DNA of 64,000 nt from Castor canadensis (GCF_047511655.1 NC_133391.1:110397384-110461383), one strand, 5' to 3'; shown: positions 22,791 through 37,020, numbered from the stretch's first letter. Notes: generated by a model not told the origin, from the letters alone. Translations and numbers: made by a program.

Positions 22791-24540
22791 GATGAATGGT
22801 TGATTCAAATCTAGATCTGCTTACTTTACAAATGACAGAATGATTATCGCTTAGCTTCTGTTGAGGAAAAATAGAAGTTGTGACAATGTTTTATAAATGA
22901 GACAGATAAAAAAATTTTGAAAATGAAGAACAAAATGAGGGTATACAAAAATCCAAGTGCAAACCACAGTGGAAAGCATAGCATAAAGATATAAATTTGG
23001 ATGGTGTTGTATTGGCCTAAAGATAGAAAATAGATCAGCGAAGCAGAATGCAGAGTCTAGAAAATGGGCCCAGGTATAGAGAGAAATAGTGTACATGATT
23101 GATACACATCCAAATCACAGGGAGAAAGGGTACACTCTCCTACAAACAGTGTCAGGGGAAATTAAGTTAGATCTCTCCTTCATAATACATAATATATTGA
23201 AAGTACAAAAATAAATTTCAAGTGGATTTGAAAATTTAATTGTAAAACACTGAAACTGTAAAAATGTTTAAAAGAAAATACAAAAATATCTTTTTGACCC
23301 CATAGTATAAAATAATTCCTTAAACAATATCAAAAAGCACAAACAGTTTAGGGGAGGAAAGGTGATAAATTTTTCCATATTAGTACCCAAGCCTGCAAAA
23401 TTATCCACTTAAAACAAAATATCAAATACAATGTTTTATTTATCAGAAACTCACAAAAGCAAGCATTAATATACTGGTTTGTGGGAGTTTTCGCTTAGTT
23501 TAAACATTAAAAAATTTTCAGATTCAACCACTTTAAATCCATCACTTTTTGTGATAGATGTATTAGGAGTCCATCAATTTTTCCACTGAAATGAATGAAG
23601 ATTTAGAGTAGACAAATAGTAAGATAATTCTTTGATGCCTTATAACCCATATACTTTTCTCTTTTTTCCTGTGAAGTGAATGTGGGAATGTATGTTTATC
23701 TCCAAAAAGACCAACATCCTTTTAAGAAAATCTTCTGATCTCACCAGAGCTGGCAGCCAAAAGATCAGCTCGATGCCAAGCCTAAGGCTTGGGAAGATAG
23801 TGTAATCCTGGGTCTCTAGAAGATGCAATGGCTGGTCTTTGTTCCTACCCTTTAACTCTCCTTTACCCCTCTTCAGAAGCGCCTTTTTAGCTAGTGTATG
23901 CTACACGTGATCCATTTCAACTCACTGCCTTCCAGCCACCTAGGACAGTACGGTGCCTTGCTATGAACTCCTCTCCTATGCCATTTGGTTTCTTAAAAAT
24001 AGTCTTAATAAGATCAGATAGCTATTTCTCAATAGATAAAAACAGGTATAAATAGCAGAGTCCATGAGCTATGAGACTTTAAAATCCCTAGAGTCAATGT
24101 GGAGCCCTCCTCTGCATCTCCTAAGGAATATTCATTCTCACTTCACTCTAGTCAATCATTCTAATATTGTAAAATCTTGACTTTACAAGCATCTAACCAA
24201 AATCACTAACAAAATTATCTTGACCTCTAGGATCAAGTGAACATATTCATCCTAGAATTAAGCATTTTCCACAATACTATTTGCTGCTATCTATCAACCT
24301 TGTTCTTTTCTTATTCATAATATGCCATCTCAAATTCTGTATTTGCTATTGATGTTTTACTGCTGCTCAGCACACAGCAGTCTTTTCTCTTTTCCAAATG
24401 CCTTTTGTACGTTTCATAATCTCCACTCTCTCAGCATGACATGTCCCTGACATTGCTGCCTCCATCACAGGTGAAAAGCAGCTGGAAATTTTACTATGTT
24501 TATCATGAACTAAAATGCTTATCATAAAATACATTTAGAC
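22791..24540. other. Unassigned intergenic DNA
   Basis: No gene recognised. Some phrases around 23830-24470 recall L2-type relics but are too weak to call. Confidence 0.4.
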
Positions 24541-24554
24541 CTAATCAGAGCAAA

Positions 24555-24668
24555 GGATGAGAAAGAGAGAGAGAAAGGAGGGGCAGAGAGAGAGACAGAG
24601 CAAGACAGAATCAGATAGAGTCAGAGACAGTCAGAAGGAGTCAGAGACAGAGAGAAAGACAGCCAGAA
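24555..24668. repeat. Purine-rich AG / AGTCAGAGAC simple repeat
   Basis: Tandem AG-rich sequence. Its right half repeats an 'agtcagagacag'-like unit about three times. Confidence 0.8.
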
Positions 24669-25775
24669 CACAACTAACTTTCTTCCATTACCAAGTCTGA
24701 TCTGTCTGCTTTGTCTGAGTCAGCACACTATTGTGGATTCAATAAATAGAGACAAAAAAAATCAGTCTGAACAGATGGAATTCCAACTCAGTAGAGTCCC
24801 TGACACACATCGAGTAAACAAATTAAAAGAGCTGCTGTGGGGACTCTCATGAGAACTTACATTCAAATATGGTACTAAGAAATATTTTCTGTACATAAAG
24901 AAACTTATCCTGTAATTTCCACTGTAACAATCAGTGAATGAACTGAAGGAGAAGTCACAGTTTGAGACTCATATCAGAGATCTGGAAGAGCATGCGGCAG
25001 ATATATTTTAAACATGGCACAGAAATACAAAAAAAGACAAATTGGAAAGAAAAAGAGATGAAGAAGATGAAGAGCTTGCAAATCTATGCTCTTTTGAAAT
25101 TTTATGTTGTATATTATAGATTTTTTTCATCTCTTAGAAATAAAAGTGCGTAAGACAAAACTTTTCAAGTCCATCTTTCACTGTCACCTACATTGTTATA
25201 TTTTTATGTAAAATATTTCCTTCTCATTGCTTTGCAGAGATTGTATAATTTTGATTTAACAATTGATTTAAGGGTTGTTAAACCCTTAAGTAACAATAAG
25301 AATGCTTCTTATTTTCCAAACAGATAATTTTTAGTGATTATGACTCATTTTAATTTCATTAGCTTAAAAGAAAAATATAAAATAACAACACTTTCGGAAT
25401 TTGTAGTGAGATATAAAATCAATCTTCCTAAGTGTTCAAAGATTATAGCTTAAGGGTTGCTTAAGGGTTGTAAGTTTCTTCATATGTAACTACTTACTCC
25501 AGTTTATTAACTACATTTGAAATTTTTAAACATAAAATTCCCTTTTGTTTTTTAACTCAAGATATACGCATTAAGGTTCTGCAACACAATGTCATTAGAG
25601 GAAATCCAAAGAATATGGAAGAAATTATTTCTTCTTTCAAGTAATTCATGTTCAGTTTGCAATATAAAATTCCTTCAAGTTTTTATTTTTCATTTTCATT
25701 CGTTATTACTCATATTTGTTCAATTCAGTTTCTCCTATCATATAGAAATGGTTGCAATAGGATTCAGTAATATAT
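24669..25775. other. Unassigned AT-rich DNA
   Basis: No gene or clear repeat. The phrase 'taagggttg' recurs at 25270, 25452 and 25463, without a definable element. Confidence 0.4.
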
Positions 25776-25779
25776 CAAA

Positions 25780-26960
25780 AGGTTAATGCACTGAGACTAA
25801 GAAATACTTCAGGAAAGCAGAGTATTTTCATCAACATAATCTATTACAGCTATAAAATTAAAAATTTTTAAATTACATCTTTAAATGTCAAAAATAAATT
25901 TGATAAAGTTCAATAATATTCCTAATAAAATATCTCAATAGAACAAAATTAGTAGAATCAAGACAATTTACTAAAAACTAGTGGTGAATTACTAAAATAA
26001 TTTCATTTAAAATCACTGTTATATTTTGTTATTGTTTCAGGAGTTCTAACAAACCCAAGAAAATTAACTAACTGGCATAAACATTAAAACAGAAAAAATA
26101 GACATGTCTCTCTTTTTTTTTTTTTTTTTTTTAGTGATAGTAAGGTTTCTATTAGGAAGGGAATGCACTTTCAATAGACTGAAAGTGGGTCATCTCTAGA
26201 GTGAAAATGAGAATGACCAAAAATGTCTCTTGTTGATATAACTGAGTGACTAAAATAACTAGACATTCATGAAAAAAATCTAGCAGCACTAATAAACAAA
26301 TTGGCATTGTGTAGAATATGAGACAAATATAAAAGGCAATAACTTTTCTCTGTTTTAACTATAGTGACCAGAATAAAGAAAATTACATGTTTAAAAAATT
26401 TTTTGAAATATAAACAAGTATTAAAAGTAGTTAGGGGCTGGAGATACAGCTCAATGGTTAAGTTTTTTCCTAACATGCATGAGACCATGGGTGCAATCCC
26501 CATCACTGAAAAAAGAAAAATAGTAGAAATGTTTAGGAATAAATTCAATTTATGAAAAGCATGAGACCTATACAAAGAAAATTACAAAATTTTATTGAAG
26601 TTATAAAATTTTAACATATGCAAAGATACACCATATTCATGTTTATGAATGGGAAGACAGTATATGAAAAAGACTAATTTACCCCAAATTAATAAATCAA
26701 CCAAATGTCAATCTAATTGGAATTTCAATGGAGGCCATTTGTCACTTCATATTGAAGGGGATAGATGAAGGGACAGCTGGATAAAATAATCTTAATGTTT
26801 ACAGAGAAAATAACACATGTAATAGCGGGTAATAAATTTAAATTGTTTTACAAAACAGAAGTGTTGACTAGTAATAACCAGTTTTTAAGGTATAGAAAGA
26901 CGTAGAAAGCAATATAAAGGTAGACACAAATCAACCACTTGACAGAACTAAAATCTGTGA
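25780..26960 (+). repeat. Old L1 ORF2 3' part, plus strand
   Basis: The order 'aaatttgataaagttcaat', 'catattcatgtttatgaatg' and 'ccccaaattaataaatcaac' follows the RT-to-end section of ORF2 in old L1s. It is disrupted by stops, a homopolymer run at 26106-26133 and an ID SINE. Confidence 0.6.
26434..26522 (+). repeat. ID-type SINE
   Basis: 'ggggctggagatacagctca', then 'aacatgcatgagaccatggg', then 'tgcaatccccatcactg', with an A-rich end. This is the 'ggctggagata' sub-type of ID, as at 57828. It is inserted in the old L1. Confidence 0.85.
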
Positions 26961-26964
26961 CTTT

Positions 26965-27490
26965 CAGTCCTCCGTACTACCACCTTTGCCTAAGCCATTC
27001 TCATCTCCACCATGGTCTACTGCAAAAGTCTCCTTCATGTTTGTAGTCTTCACTCTGGCCCCTCTCCATTCCTTCTTCCTTACAGCAAATTTGTATTTCG
27101 ATACTCTTGAATGGCTTACCGTAACAGATCAAAATCTGAACTCTACTTCTCTAATGTTCTATAAAGTCGACTTCCACCCATATCCCTAACCTTCTTATTT
27201 TATATCACGTTTGCCTCTCGCCCTCTGTGCTCCAACAACAATGTCCTTTCAGCTCTTAAAACAAACCTGGCTTGCTCAAACTGTAAAAACTTCTTTCTTG
27301 CTAAGTCCCTTAAGGGCCATGCACACACCGATTGATACAAGGCTGGTACCTTAACCATTCAAGACATCTGCTGACCACCTTTCCCATCACCCTGTTCGAA
27401 TTATCTGCATAGCACTATTGTTGGATCTTTCTTTTGTGTATTTATTTGTTTGCTCAGTGTTTATTTCCACATGAAAATAATAAATATTTC
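26965..27490 (+). repeat. L2-like relic
   Basis: Pyrimidine-rich text with 'tgaccacctttcccatcacc', 'tctgcatagcactattg' and a final 'tgtttatttgcac'-like region ('agtgtttatttccaca'). This agrees with the 3' end of L2 on the plus strand. Worn; borders approximate. Confidence 0.5.
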
Positions 27491-28375
27491 TTAAACCAAA
27501 AAATTAATGCTTGAGCAAAGTTGTATTTCTAAGAGTGTTTCCCAAGGAAAACATTAAACCTCTAGAAATGTTTGCTTCAAAAGGTCACTGAAGGAATGTG
27601 CTACGAATATCATAAAAGCAGGGCTTTACTATTCAACAGGAGGTACTTTTACAGCCTAATTTTAGGATATGTTAAAAATTGAGATGAAAACACAAAATCC
27701 CTGCCTTATATATTTGATATAATCATCACCAAATATAGATTGACTGCCTTCATCATCCAAATGTCAAAAAACCTGATTAGCAGCATCTAATATCTTGACT
27801 GTAGGAAACCTTGACGTATACGCTCAGTGGTCTATAATGATTCATATAAATTAGCTGCCATCAATTTTAAAGGAGACATTGATTTCCCACACCTATTTCC
27901 AAAATGAATTACCATATCCCAAACTCACTTTCAGTGAGATGATCAATCACTCACAGAGCATGGTGTCAATAAAAAGACTTCATTTGAAACTAACATATGT
28001 CCCAGAATTGAAATAAACAGGAAAGCACCATGACTAACTGGATGAATGGTTTAGCATACTCTGCTTACTCTAGAATGTTCATGACCACTGAGATGGTCAC
28101 TTGGTGAGGTTTCTTATCTTCTTTCTGACTTGGAGGTGTCAGGAAATGAGTGAGGATTCTGATTCACACAAAATTTCTGCAATTCTGAAGATGTTCCTGA
28201 ACATTTTGGAAGCTGCCTGGCCTTAGTCCTTCACCTAAATAACATTGTCCTCTGGGCTTGGTTTTTCAACATCACAAGCACATCTAGTTGTTACTGCTTG
28301 TTACAGCCATAGCAACCATCTGTACAACTGAGGGGAAGGCAGAGGCCAGACTGGCTGTGTACCTCCTCTTTCTGG
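27491..28375. other. Unassigned intergenic DNA
   Basis: I see nothing supportable. Confidence 0.4.
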
Positions 28376-28377
28376 AC

Positions 28378-28746
28378 TTAATTGTGTCCCAATCCCAATC
28401 CACATGTTGAATTCCTAATCCCCAAGGCAACTATATTTGGAGACAGGGTCCTTTGAGAGCTAATTAAGGTTAATAAAGTAATTAGAGTGGGGCCTATTCA
28501 ATAGGACTAATGTCCTTATAAGAAGAGAAGGAGAAACCAGATATCTCTCTCAGTGCACACATACAGAGGGAGGACAGAATGAGCAGGCAACCCTTTGCAA
28601 ATCAGGAAGAGCAGTCTCACCAGAAAACAAGCCTGCTGGCACCTTGACCTTATTTTTGTAGTCTCCAGAGGTAAGAGAAAATAAATTTCTATTGCTTAAC
28701 CTACCCAGCCTATGGTATTTCGTTATGATAGCCCTAAAAGACTAAG
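28378..28746 (+). repeat. MLT1-like MaLR solo LTR
   Basis: The full phrase order of an MLT1 LTR is present: 'ttaattgtgtccca', 'atgttgaattcctaat', 'ggagacagggtcctttg', 'atgtccttataagaagag', 'cctgctggcaccttgacc', 'ataaatttctattg' and an ending near 'gccctaaaagactaa'. Length is close to the usual size for the family. Confidence 0.85.
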
Positions 28747-28954
28747 TCAGTCTTCCTCAACCATTACGTCCTGAGACACCAAGATATCTCTCTTCTCCAA
28801 GACCCTTACTTTGTCTTAACACCCATGGTACTTTTGATTATACTAGGACAGCCTCTGCCCAGAGGTATAGTCCAGCTGCAGGGAGGAAGGCATATCTAGC
28901 TTAAACAGAGACTGCTTTTAATTCAGTCTTGGAAATGAAACCTGGATGACAGAA

Positions 28955-29060
28955 TTATTTGGTGGGTTTTTTGAGACAAAGTCTAGCTATCTAGTCCAAG
29001 CTAACTTTGAGCTTATAAGCACATGCCACTGGGCATGGCTCCAGAACGTACTTCATGGCT
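28955..29060 (-). repeat. Diverged B1-like SINE, minus strand
   Basis: 'tttttgagacaaagtctagc', then 'tagtccaagctaactttgag', then 'cacatgccactgggcatggc', a worn reverse-complement B1 monomer. Confidence 0.6.
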
Positions 29061-29560
29061 TCCCCAAACTGTTTTCTTCTTCCAATAATAGCTACTGTGG
29101 AGTGAAGCCACTATTTCTGAAATACATAATTTCAAATAAAAGTTGTTGAATAACTATTGAGTGCATTTTCTAGACCAAAACCAAACCTGTTCTAATTAGC
29201 CAAAAAAACCAAAAAACCACAAACCATTCTCCTCTTTCCAGGTATCAGTAAAAACTGCTCAAGATCTTCTAACAGGATGGTGTATAGGTACGTCGCATGG
29301 GATGCCAGAATTTTCTTGGTCTAATAAACTCAGCCTGGAGAAAAGATGAAGCTAAAATAATGGAAGACATTATCTATGGGAAACATTGCAAGGAAAACAC
29401 AAAACCACAATTTGAAAATAACCAGCATGTTCTTCCCTTAAATTTAGCTTAAATTTGTTTTTGAGTATAATGTAAAGAACTATTCAGTAACTTGGGAACA
29501 GAAAAACATGCTCATCTTAAATGTTTCCTCTCCATCCATCATGTAACTCAATGATTAATC
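29061..29560. other. Unassigned intergenic DNA
   Basis: I see nothing supportable here. Confidence 0.35.
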
Positions 29561-29565
29561 CCCTA

Positions 29566-29628
29566 GAATGAGGAAGGGCCCAAACAATGTATGCACATAT
29601 GAATAAATGAATAAAGAAAAAAGAAAAA
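29566..29628 (+). repeat. Short L1-like retroposon 3' end
   Basis: It contains 'gggcccaaacaatgtatgca', then 'catatgaataaatgaataaa' and an A-rich tail. It matches only the terminal part of the family at 3270-3465, so this is a severely 5'-truncated copy. Confidence 0.65.
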
Positions 29629-29904
29629 TCTTCCTAACTGTGGGAGCTGTTAATATCCCTAAGAAAGTGCTGAAATTTTCAATGTTTTAGGGCCTTAAAA
29701 ATAAATTTGACTCTCTAATTAACCTATAACCAGTTAGATACCCAAGAAGAACATAATAAATTTATGTTGAATAAAAAAATGATTAATCAAAGAATAAGTT
29801 GTATTCACTCTTTTGGGCTACGAGAGAAACAGACAAAATAGCTCCTGGTGTTTTTCCAGTAAGCTAGAAAAGAAAATCATTCTCAAAAGGATCAGTGGGA
29901 TCAG

Positions 29905-30205
29905 AATATAGTCATGCATCACTTCATGATGAGGATGCATCCTGTGAACTGCATCATTAAGCAATTTTGTTACTGGCAACCATTGTAGAATATACTTATA
30001 CAAACCTAAATGGGATAGTCTACTAAACACCTAAGCCATATGGTATAGCATATTGATCCTAGGCTACAAACCTGTACAGCATATTACTGTACCAAATACT
30101 GAAGTACAATAACATTGAACACTGACGTAAAACATACAACTGCAACACAATGCTATTAGTATATCTAAACATAGAAAAGGTATAGCAAAAATATGAGGGG
30201 ATAGA
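29905..30205. repeat. Ancient DNA-transposon-like relic
   Basis: The sequence starts 'tagtcatgcatcacttcatg' and continues with 'atatacttatacaaacct', 'cctaggctacaaacctgta' and 'tatctaaacatagaaaagg'. I recognise the text as a common old mammalian DNA-transposon-like repeat but cannot name it. The right terminal inverted repeat is not clear. Confidence 0.45.
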
Positions 30206-30254
30206 AGGTTTTCAGATCCCCCTAGAATGAGGTAGATCTTCCAATGGATCAGAG

Positions 30255-30400
30255 AACCCTAGAATTGTTAGCACACATGCCCTACTTAATTGATGAGAAA
30301 ACAACCTAGAGGGACCAATGTGACCTGTACAAGGTTAAGCAATGAACTTAGTGCCAAGAACAAAATGAATGCCAGGCCACCATTCTCTCTTCCAAGTGCC
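30255..30400 (-). repeat. MIR-like relic, minus strand
   Basis: 'ttgatgagaaaacaaccta', then 'acaaggttaagcaatgaac', the worn reverse complement of the MIR core. Confidence 0.45.
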
Positions 30401-33125
30401 TCAGACCATCTCAAACACTGATGTCCAGAAAGAGAAGCTAAAAGGTATTCATAAATCTATTGAAAACTAGTAGTTCTTTTGTTTTTTGTGAATTCAGTTT
30501 TTATTTTGAAAAAGGAAAATCCTAAGCATTAATATCAGAAACCAAATAAAGAAAATAATATATGCACAACTATGAACTCTGATTGAAAGTTTTCTTGAGA
30601 AGCCAGTTGGGGTTTCTTCCATCTGGTTGATCCAAAATTCATCTAATTATTATACAATCTAATTTGAAAACTGGAACAGAGTTGATATTGTGGAAAGATG
30701 AAAAGTGTATTCATCTATTTTTGAAAAATAAAAATAAAGCTTAGCAGCTCAGTGTCTCTTAATGACAGTCATTTGCTCCAATCTTCTATATAAACCTATG
30801 AAATACATAATTATTCTCTCAATGTACACCCAGTTATATCAGGATGTTCTCCAACTTGTAAAAATCTAACAAATTTAGTATCCACAATTAAAGTTTATTA
30901 AAGGCTCATTTTCCAATTAAGCAATAGTGCATGGCCAATTATGTTTTATAAGCCATTAGTATCAGTTTTATCTGCCTTGTGAGACACAATGATGAAGGTC
31001 AAGTGACTCTAGAGATCCTCAAAGCACATTAATATTCTGGTCTGATACATGGCCTTGAGGTTTTCCTGGCATTCGTAGCTGGAACATTTTAACAGCAAGA
31101 TATTAATGAATTTTAAATGGTTTTTCATTGACTATACATTCCTTATTGTGAAATAAGAAATTGTGTAACAAATGAAAAACAGTATAATGTAGGGTTTCCT
31201 TTTATTAAAAAAAAAGCACTTACATGGAAGTCATGCATCCTGTATTATTTCTACCCTCCTTATTACTTCTCTTATCTTGGCCTGATCATTCTTCTCTGAG
31301 TCTCAGATTGCTCAGCTGCCCAATGGGAAAGTTGTACCAGATGACCCCAACCCTCACTAACCCAGAACTACTTGCCTGTCATTATTTGACTTTTTCCCTC
31401 TGCTCAAATGCTACAGATGTGGTTTTTAGAGCTTTACTTCTCTATGTTCTTTCTCAGAAATTATAACGGCAGGATATACTATAAACAATAGGAGGCACTG
31501 GTAGAAAAAAGACTTTTACAGGAATAAAACTTGTATTGGTCATTTTCAGGAAATGTTTTCATTTTTTAGATGTGTAGAGTCCTTTTTACAGATTGATTTT
31601 TGAATGCAGAAATCAAAAGCTATATTTAAAATGCTCCATTTTTATTCACTTGAATTTTTCCTCAATTCGCTTCTATCCTGTCCTTCCTTTTTTGTTCTGT
31701 TCTTCAGAAAGTTCCATCTTTTTGGATGACTACATATGTAAAAAGAGTAACCTGCAATCTAAGGTCAGACTTCTTTGAAAAACTCTGAAAGAGCTCCCAG
31801 CCACATCAAAGGAATGAGCAAATGATCAGAAAGTATTTATTGAGTACCTTATATAGTTCAATCCTAAGGAAGATGGGAGAACCGTGACCATTGTTTGATT
31901 ATTGTCAAAGTGCCTGCAGTCTAACCTGAGTGATAAAAGTAACCAATGAAACCCAAATAAGTGACAGTGACTAGCACAAAGCTTCACAGAAAAAGGTTTG
32001 ACAAATGCTTGTGGAGCTGTCCTGAGCTATACAACTTTTAGGATGGATAGTAATGCTACATCTGCTCTGCTCCCACTGTGACTAGAATAGTTGAAGGGCT
32101 GGTTGATATTTTTAAAGGGCTGGCATATTCTCTTTGTGTATGAGAAGCAAAACGAAGTTCAATGTTAAAATATAAGGTCACATGGAAGAGTAGAGTGAAA
32201 AGGACCTAACTCCACCTATCACTAATAGCTCCCCACAATAGGTCAATGAACTGTATTTTTTTTACCTATTGGAAGCATGTTAATACATTAAATAAATTAT
32301 ACATATTATGAAATATAGATAAAATGTATATGTTCTGTTATAGTGGGTACAGCACTATCATAAAGATAATAAATGACAATGATAAAAATTAAAGTGTACC
32401 ATTGCATAGATCATACTTAAATGTCATCCTTTCCACACAATTTTACACAGTTTTATGTACCCTGAGTCTCTGGGAAAAGAGTTATGGATGGATGAGCCAC
32501 CACAAATGGCACTAAGATGAGAAAGTGTTATTATCAATTAAGATTAAGCATCTCTTTGTTAGAGATGTTTTCAAGTCCCACTCTAACATTGTAAGTGCTG
32601 TATTGCTGTAGGTGATGATAAGAGAATAGAGAAAGTCATAAAACTGAAATCAAAGAAATCTTCATAAACTGGCCCTTCATGGATACAAAAGGACTTAGGA
32701 AAGAAAGAAGAAAATCACTTCATTAAATCAAATGAAACAAGATTGCAAAACACACAGCAGTTAGAATAAACATCAAACTGCCCATAAAATAAGTAGTGTT
32801 GAAATGGTGGAGGTATAGCCACAAAGTTGATTTGCTCAGCTATTGTAAGGCAGCTGTCAATAAGGCAAGAAGTGAAGTTGGATCACATTAGAAAAAAGAC
32901 AAATATTTAAAAATTATTTTGAAGGCGTTAATGTAAAATATAACATCACCACAACTTCTATTAATAAACAGACAAAAAGGTATGACCATTGAGTTCACAT
33001 GAAAGAAAGAAGCAAACACATAGGAACAACTTGCAATTTAAAAAGAGCTGCGAATGAAAACCAGTAATACAATCATTAATTAATCAAAATTTCACAAAAG
33101 AAGAAACACAATCTAGGCAAGTTTT
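30401..33125. other. Mostly unassigned DNA with one MIR scrap
   Basis: A plus-strand MIR-like piece lies around 31255-31385 ('tgagtctcagattgctca', 'cccaatgggaaagttg'). Otherwise I see no gene and no repeat. Confidence 0.4.
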
Positions 33126-33129
33126 AAGA

Positions 33130-33620
33130 GACAGGATACTATTTATACGTGGCCTATAGAATTGAAAATTTACATGAACTTTTTATAAAGGAATATAGTA
33201 ATATGCACAGTGTGTATGTGTGCTTGTGCATATTTTTAAAATTCATCATTAACTTTGGCTCATTAATTCTATGGCTTGGGATTGCTCCAAAATAAAGTAT
33301 TGAAAAGAAAAGGCTATTTTTACAACATTCATAGCCATGTTACATTAAGAAAAAAATTGGAAATAATCCAACCATTCTCTTGATATTAAATATTTAACTA
33401 TGGTGAGTAATTAATGGAACACTGTGTAGCATAACAAACAAAATAAACTATAGAGTAACATGAAGTTGTTTATAAAATATTAAGGAAAATGTAGAAAATG
33501 AAATTGTTCACATACTATGGCCATATGAAGCATACTATGTATGGATAGATTGAAACTTAAATATTATGAAAGGAAAAAATTCTATTAGATATTGGTTAAG
33601 TGCAATGTCTTTTTCTTGTT
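33130..33620 (+). repeat. Old L1M 3' UTR relic
   Basis: 'ctcattaattctatggctt', 'ttggaaataatccaacc', 'taatggaacactgtgtagc' and 'cacatactatggccatatg' occur in the order of old L1M 3' ends. Diverged. Confidence 0.5.
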
Positions 33621-36600
33621 TTTAAGTGTTGTTTTGATATCTTTAACAGTATTTATAAATTCTTTTTTGGTGTTAAGGAATTGGGGGATTTTACAGGTTT
33701 TTTCAAAAGTAATAAACATGATAAAAACAGAATCTTTTGAATGATTAAGAGACTAAAGTTATATAATCCAAGAAGGAGACTGGTGATATATTCCAGGCTA
33801 GAAGTGACAAGAGGTTAAATCAGGGTGCAGAGTGAGAATAAAGAATAAAGAGTAATAATGGGAAATAATGGAGCAAGAGAGTTGGTGGTAGCAGAAAAAT
33901 CAGTAAACCCACCTTTCTAGTTTTAATGAAAAATGACTAAGTATAGCTAATTATGCTGTAACTTTACTCATTTATTCAATAAAGATTTATTGACTCCCTC
34001 CCAGGTGCTGTCATGAAGCTTACAATCTATTGCTGTGGAGGAAGAAAGAGAGTAAATAGAAGATTTGGTAAATAGCTAGAAAGAGGGCAGCTAGACAAAA
34101 AGTATCACATGATGTTAAATTCCGTGCAAAAGATTAAAATAGAAAGATTTGCTTGAGAGTGACTTAATATCTACTTTAGATTTGTCAGAGGAAGACTTTT
34201 GGGGAGTCTACCATTTGACACAAGACTGGAATGTCTTTTGGGGAAATTGCTATTTAATGTATGTTGGGGTGAGGATGGGGGAAAAGCAGAGGGATACTCA
34301 CTGGTAAACCAAGTATACAGGTCTAGATTTAAGTGTAACATATTTGAGGATTCCAAAAAAAGAAGGAAAGAAGAAAGAGAGGGGAGGAAGGAATCAGAGT
34401 GGCTGGAGCACAGTGGTACAGGAAGAGTCACAGATTGAGGTAGGGTATAAATCATGTAATTAAGGAATCTGAATTTTAAGCTAAGCAGGATGGGAAACAG
34501 GAGAAAGACATAATTTGATATACATCTTTTATTTTTAAAGATTACAGGTACCATGTGAAGAATAGATTGTAGGGGCCAAGAAAGAAAACAGAGATTTCAG
34601 TTAGGCAACTACAGTAGTGACCCAAGAGAGAGAAAAAAAAATAGTGATTGTAGAAATAGAGATAAGTTAACCAGTCAGAATCTGTAGTGGAGATAGTCCA
34701 CAGAACTTCCTATAAATTGGCTGGCCAGACCTCTGGAGAAAGATTAGTCCTGGAGCACAGGGAAAGTAGAGAAAGAAGACTCAAGGATTACAGCAATTTG
34801 TTGGAAAGGTACCATGAAGGAAGCACTGACAGAGCTGATGCTATGAGCCAGCACTGGTGACAACAGGTAAAGAACAGACCAGACTAGAAAGGCCTTATCA
34901 TTTAGTTTTTCTATACAAGTTGTCATTGCAGAGTGCTTTCTCACTGAGAAAAGGAAAAGCATAATTTTCCACCAGAAAGAGTGAGTTAATTACAGAGACC
35001 TTCAATTGTAACTACAGCTTCTGGGGAAGGATATGGTCTGGCTTATGTAATGTTTGAAGAAACAAGTTCTAGGACTCCATCAGCCTTTTACACATGACCT
35101 CATTGATCTCTACAAAAATCAATCAAGCTTCTGATGTCTGTATTGACAAGCTGTAAAAAAATAAGTCTTCTATATTTGTTTTTTCTTTATTCCCACGGGA
35201 AATGCTCAGGTCAAAAGGAAAATACTTAAAGACCACCGTCACAGTAGTTTTCTCTCCTTTCCATTTTTTGAAGGATATTGAGATCTCACAGTGGCCTGAA
35301 ATTCTCAGTAAATTTCACTGGAGCTGGTCCATGCCTCATTTGGGAAGCTTAGTTCCCTGCACAATAAATTTCTAATTGTTTATGGAGAACAGGGTTTAAA
35401 TAAAATATCAAGATTAAAAGAATCTATCCTTTCTACCACTTTATATAACATTTAGAAAGCCATTCTTGATCCTTACCCTAAAATTTGCTTTCAGAAAGCC
35501 CTGTTCTAAAATATCAGGGGTATAAGGAAACTTATCAAAGTTGCTCTATAAATTGATTTTATATTTGGACACACAATTTGATCATCAAGACAACCCACAA
35601 AAGTGTAAGATAATTTTTTCAACTTTGAGATTTTAACCAGGCAAATGCATGGATCAGGAGACTGAAAAAAGAGATTTCACTGCAAAGGTCATTGTTTCAA
35701 ACCCAACCCAACTCAGCCGGAAAGCAATTGCCATCTGATCTTTATGAAATGTACTGGTGGGCCAAATTCAATTTCTAGCAAGAAAAATAAACATCTACAA
35801 TTGTTGGGAGCCTAGATGAGGGCCAAGGATTAACTTAGTTGTTTCATGTTAGAATTGATACTCATAAGAAATGCAGGACTGAGGGAGAATTTTCATCAAC
35901 AATGTAGAGCACAAAAAAATCAAGAAAATCTACATGCATTTGTAAACATATATATGTACATCTAGGTATGTACATATACATACTTATTATCAATACACAA
36001 GCATGCACATAGTGTATATATGAATATATGCTCATTTGTTTTCAAATAGCATAGATCCTAGTATTTGTTCATGACCCATACTTTTGTACATCCTTATCAC
36101 TCACACAGAAAATATCCCTAGACGTTCAACAATTCCATATTTGCTAATGTATATTTTGCCCATAATTTCTCCCCTAAAGCACTATCATAAAAATTTAAAA
36201 AAAAGTTGAAATAACTTCATCAGGCCCTTCCCAGAAATATTTGTTTTTTTCCATATGCTACTTCCATTAAGAGTCACGTGTTTCCTGTGCAAATGCTCAC
36301 ACCACAAGTTAACTGCCTTTTCAACTTTCACTAACATTTAATCCCTTCCCTGTTGAACAGTTTTCGTGCTGGCTGGAACACAGGTTGGAGTCATTTCATG
36401 AAAAGCTTTGTCTTTTAGCCTAGCAAAATTAATAAGCTTCATGGACCTTCAGGGCCATAGTACTTAGCCAAGCCCAAAAAATTAAGCCTGCAAGGGTCCC
36501 CTCTAATGTATGAGTTTGCTAACTTGGTATGTTAACTCAGACACATTATGTCAGAAGAAATTGTTTAGCCAGTGAGTAAGAACAGCTAAGTGCTTGATCT

Positions 36601-37015
36601 TCTTCCTGAATTGCAACTTTTTATTTTCCTTAATTGTGTTTAGTAACCTAAAGTTAAATTTTTCTGCATTTTGTAGACAAAAATAAAGTATTATTTGAAG
36701 GGCTACAGCTTCTAGATGTCTTAGGAATTCCTAGCAAGCATCAAGGATCAAGTACATTGGCTAAGAGGAAGATGGCCAGGGCAATGTCTAGATTTCCAAA
36801 CTTGGGTGAATGAAAGAATGGATACTATTACCCAGAAGGGAGAAATTTGTGAGGGAAATAAGAATTTCAGTTTTAGACATACTGATTTTAAGATCTGTTA
36901 TGAGAATAAGATAAAAGGAAGATAAATCCCAAGACTAGGAAATGAACTATAAATATGGATATCTTTAACATAAAGGTAAAGACCAATGTTAGGTGGAGGG
37001 TATAGAAAATGGCTC
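33621..37015. other. Unassigned intergenic DNA
   Basis: No gene recognised. The 127-codon minus-strand frame at 34171-34554 is the longest but one in the window, yet it is low in complexity, with no domain or homology that I can see, and sits in text with the feel of old repeats. An AT-alternating stretch at about 35940-36030 is a decayed microsatellite. Confidence 0.4.
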
Positions 37016-37020
37016 TCTTT

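Noticed and set aside
34171..34554. 127-codon minus-strand open frame
   Set aside because: Low complexity, no recognisable domain, no splice context; probably chance in old repeat text.
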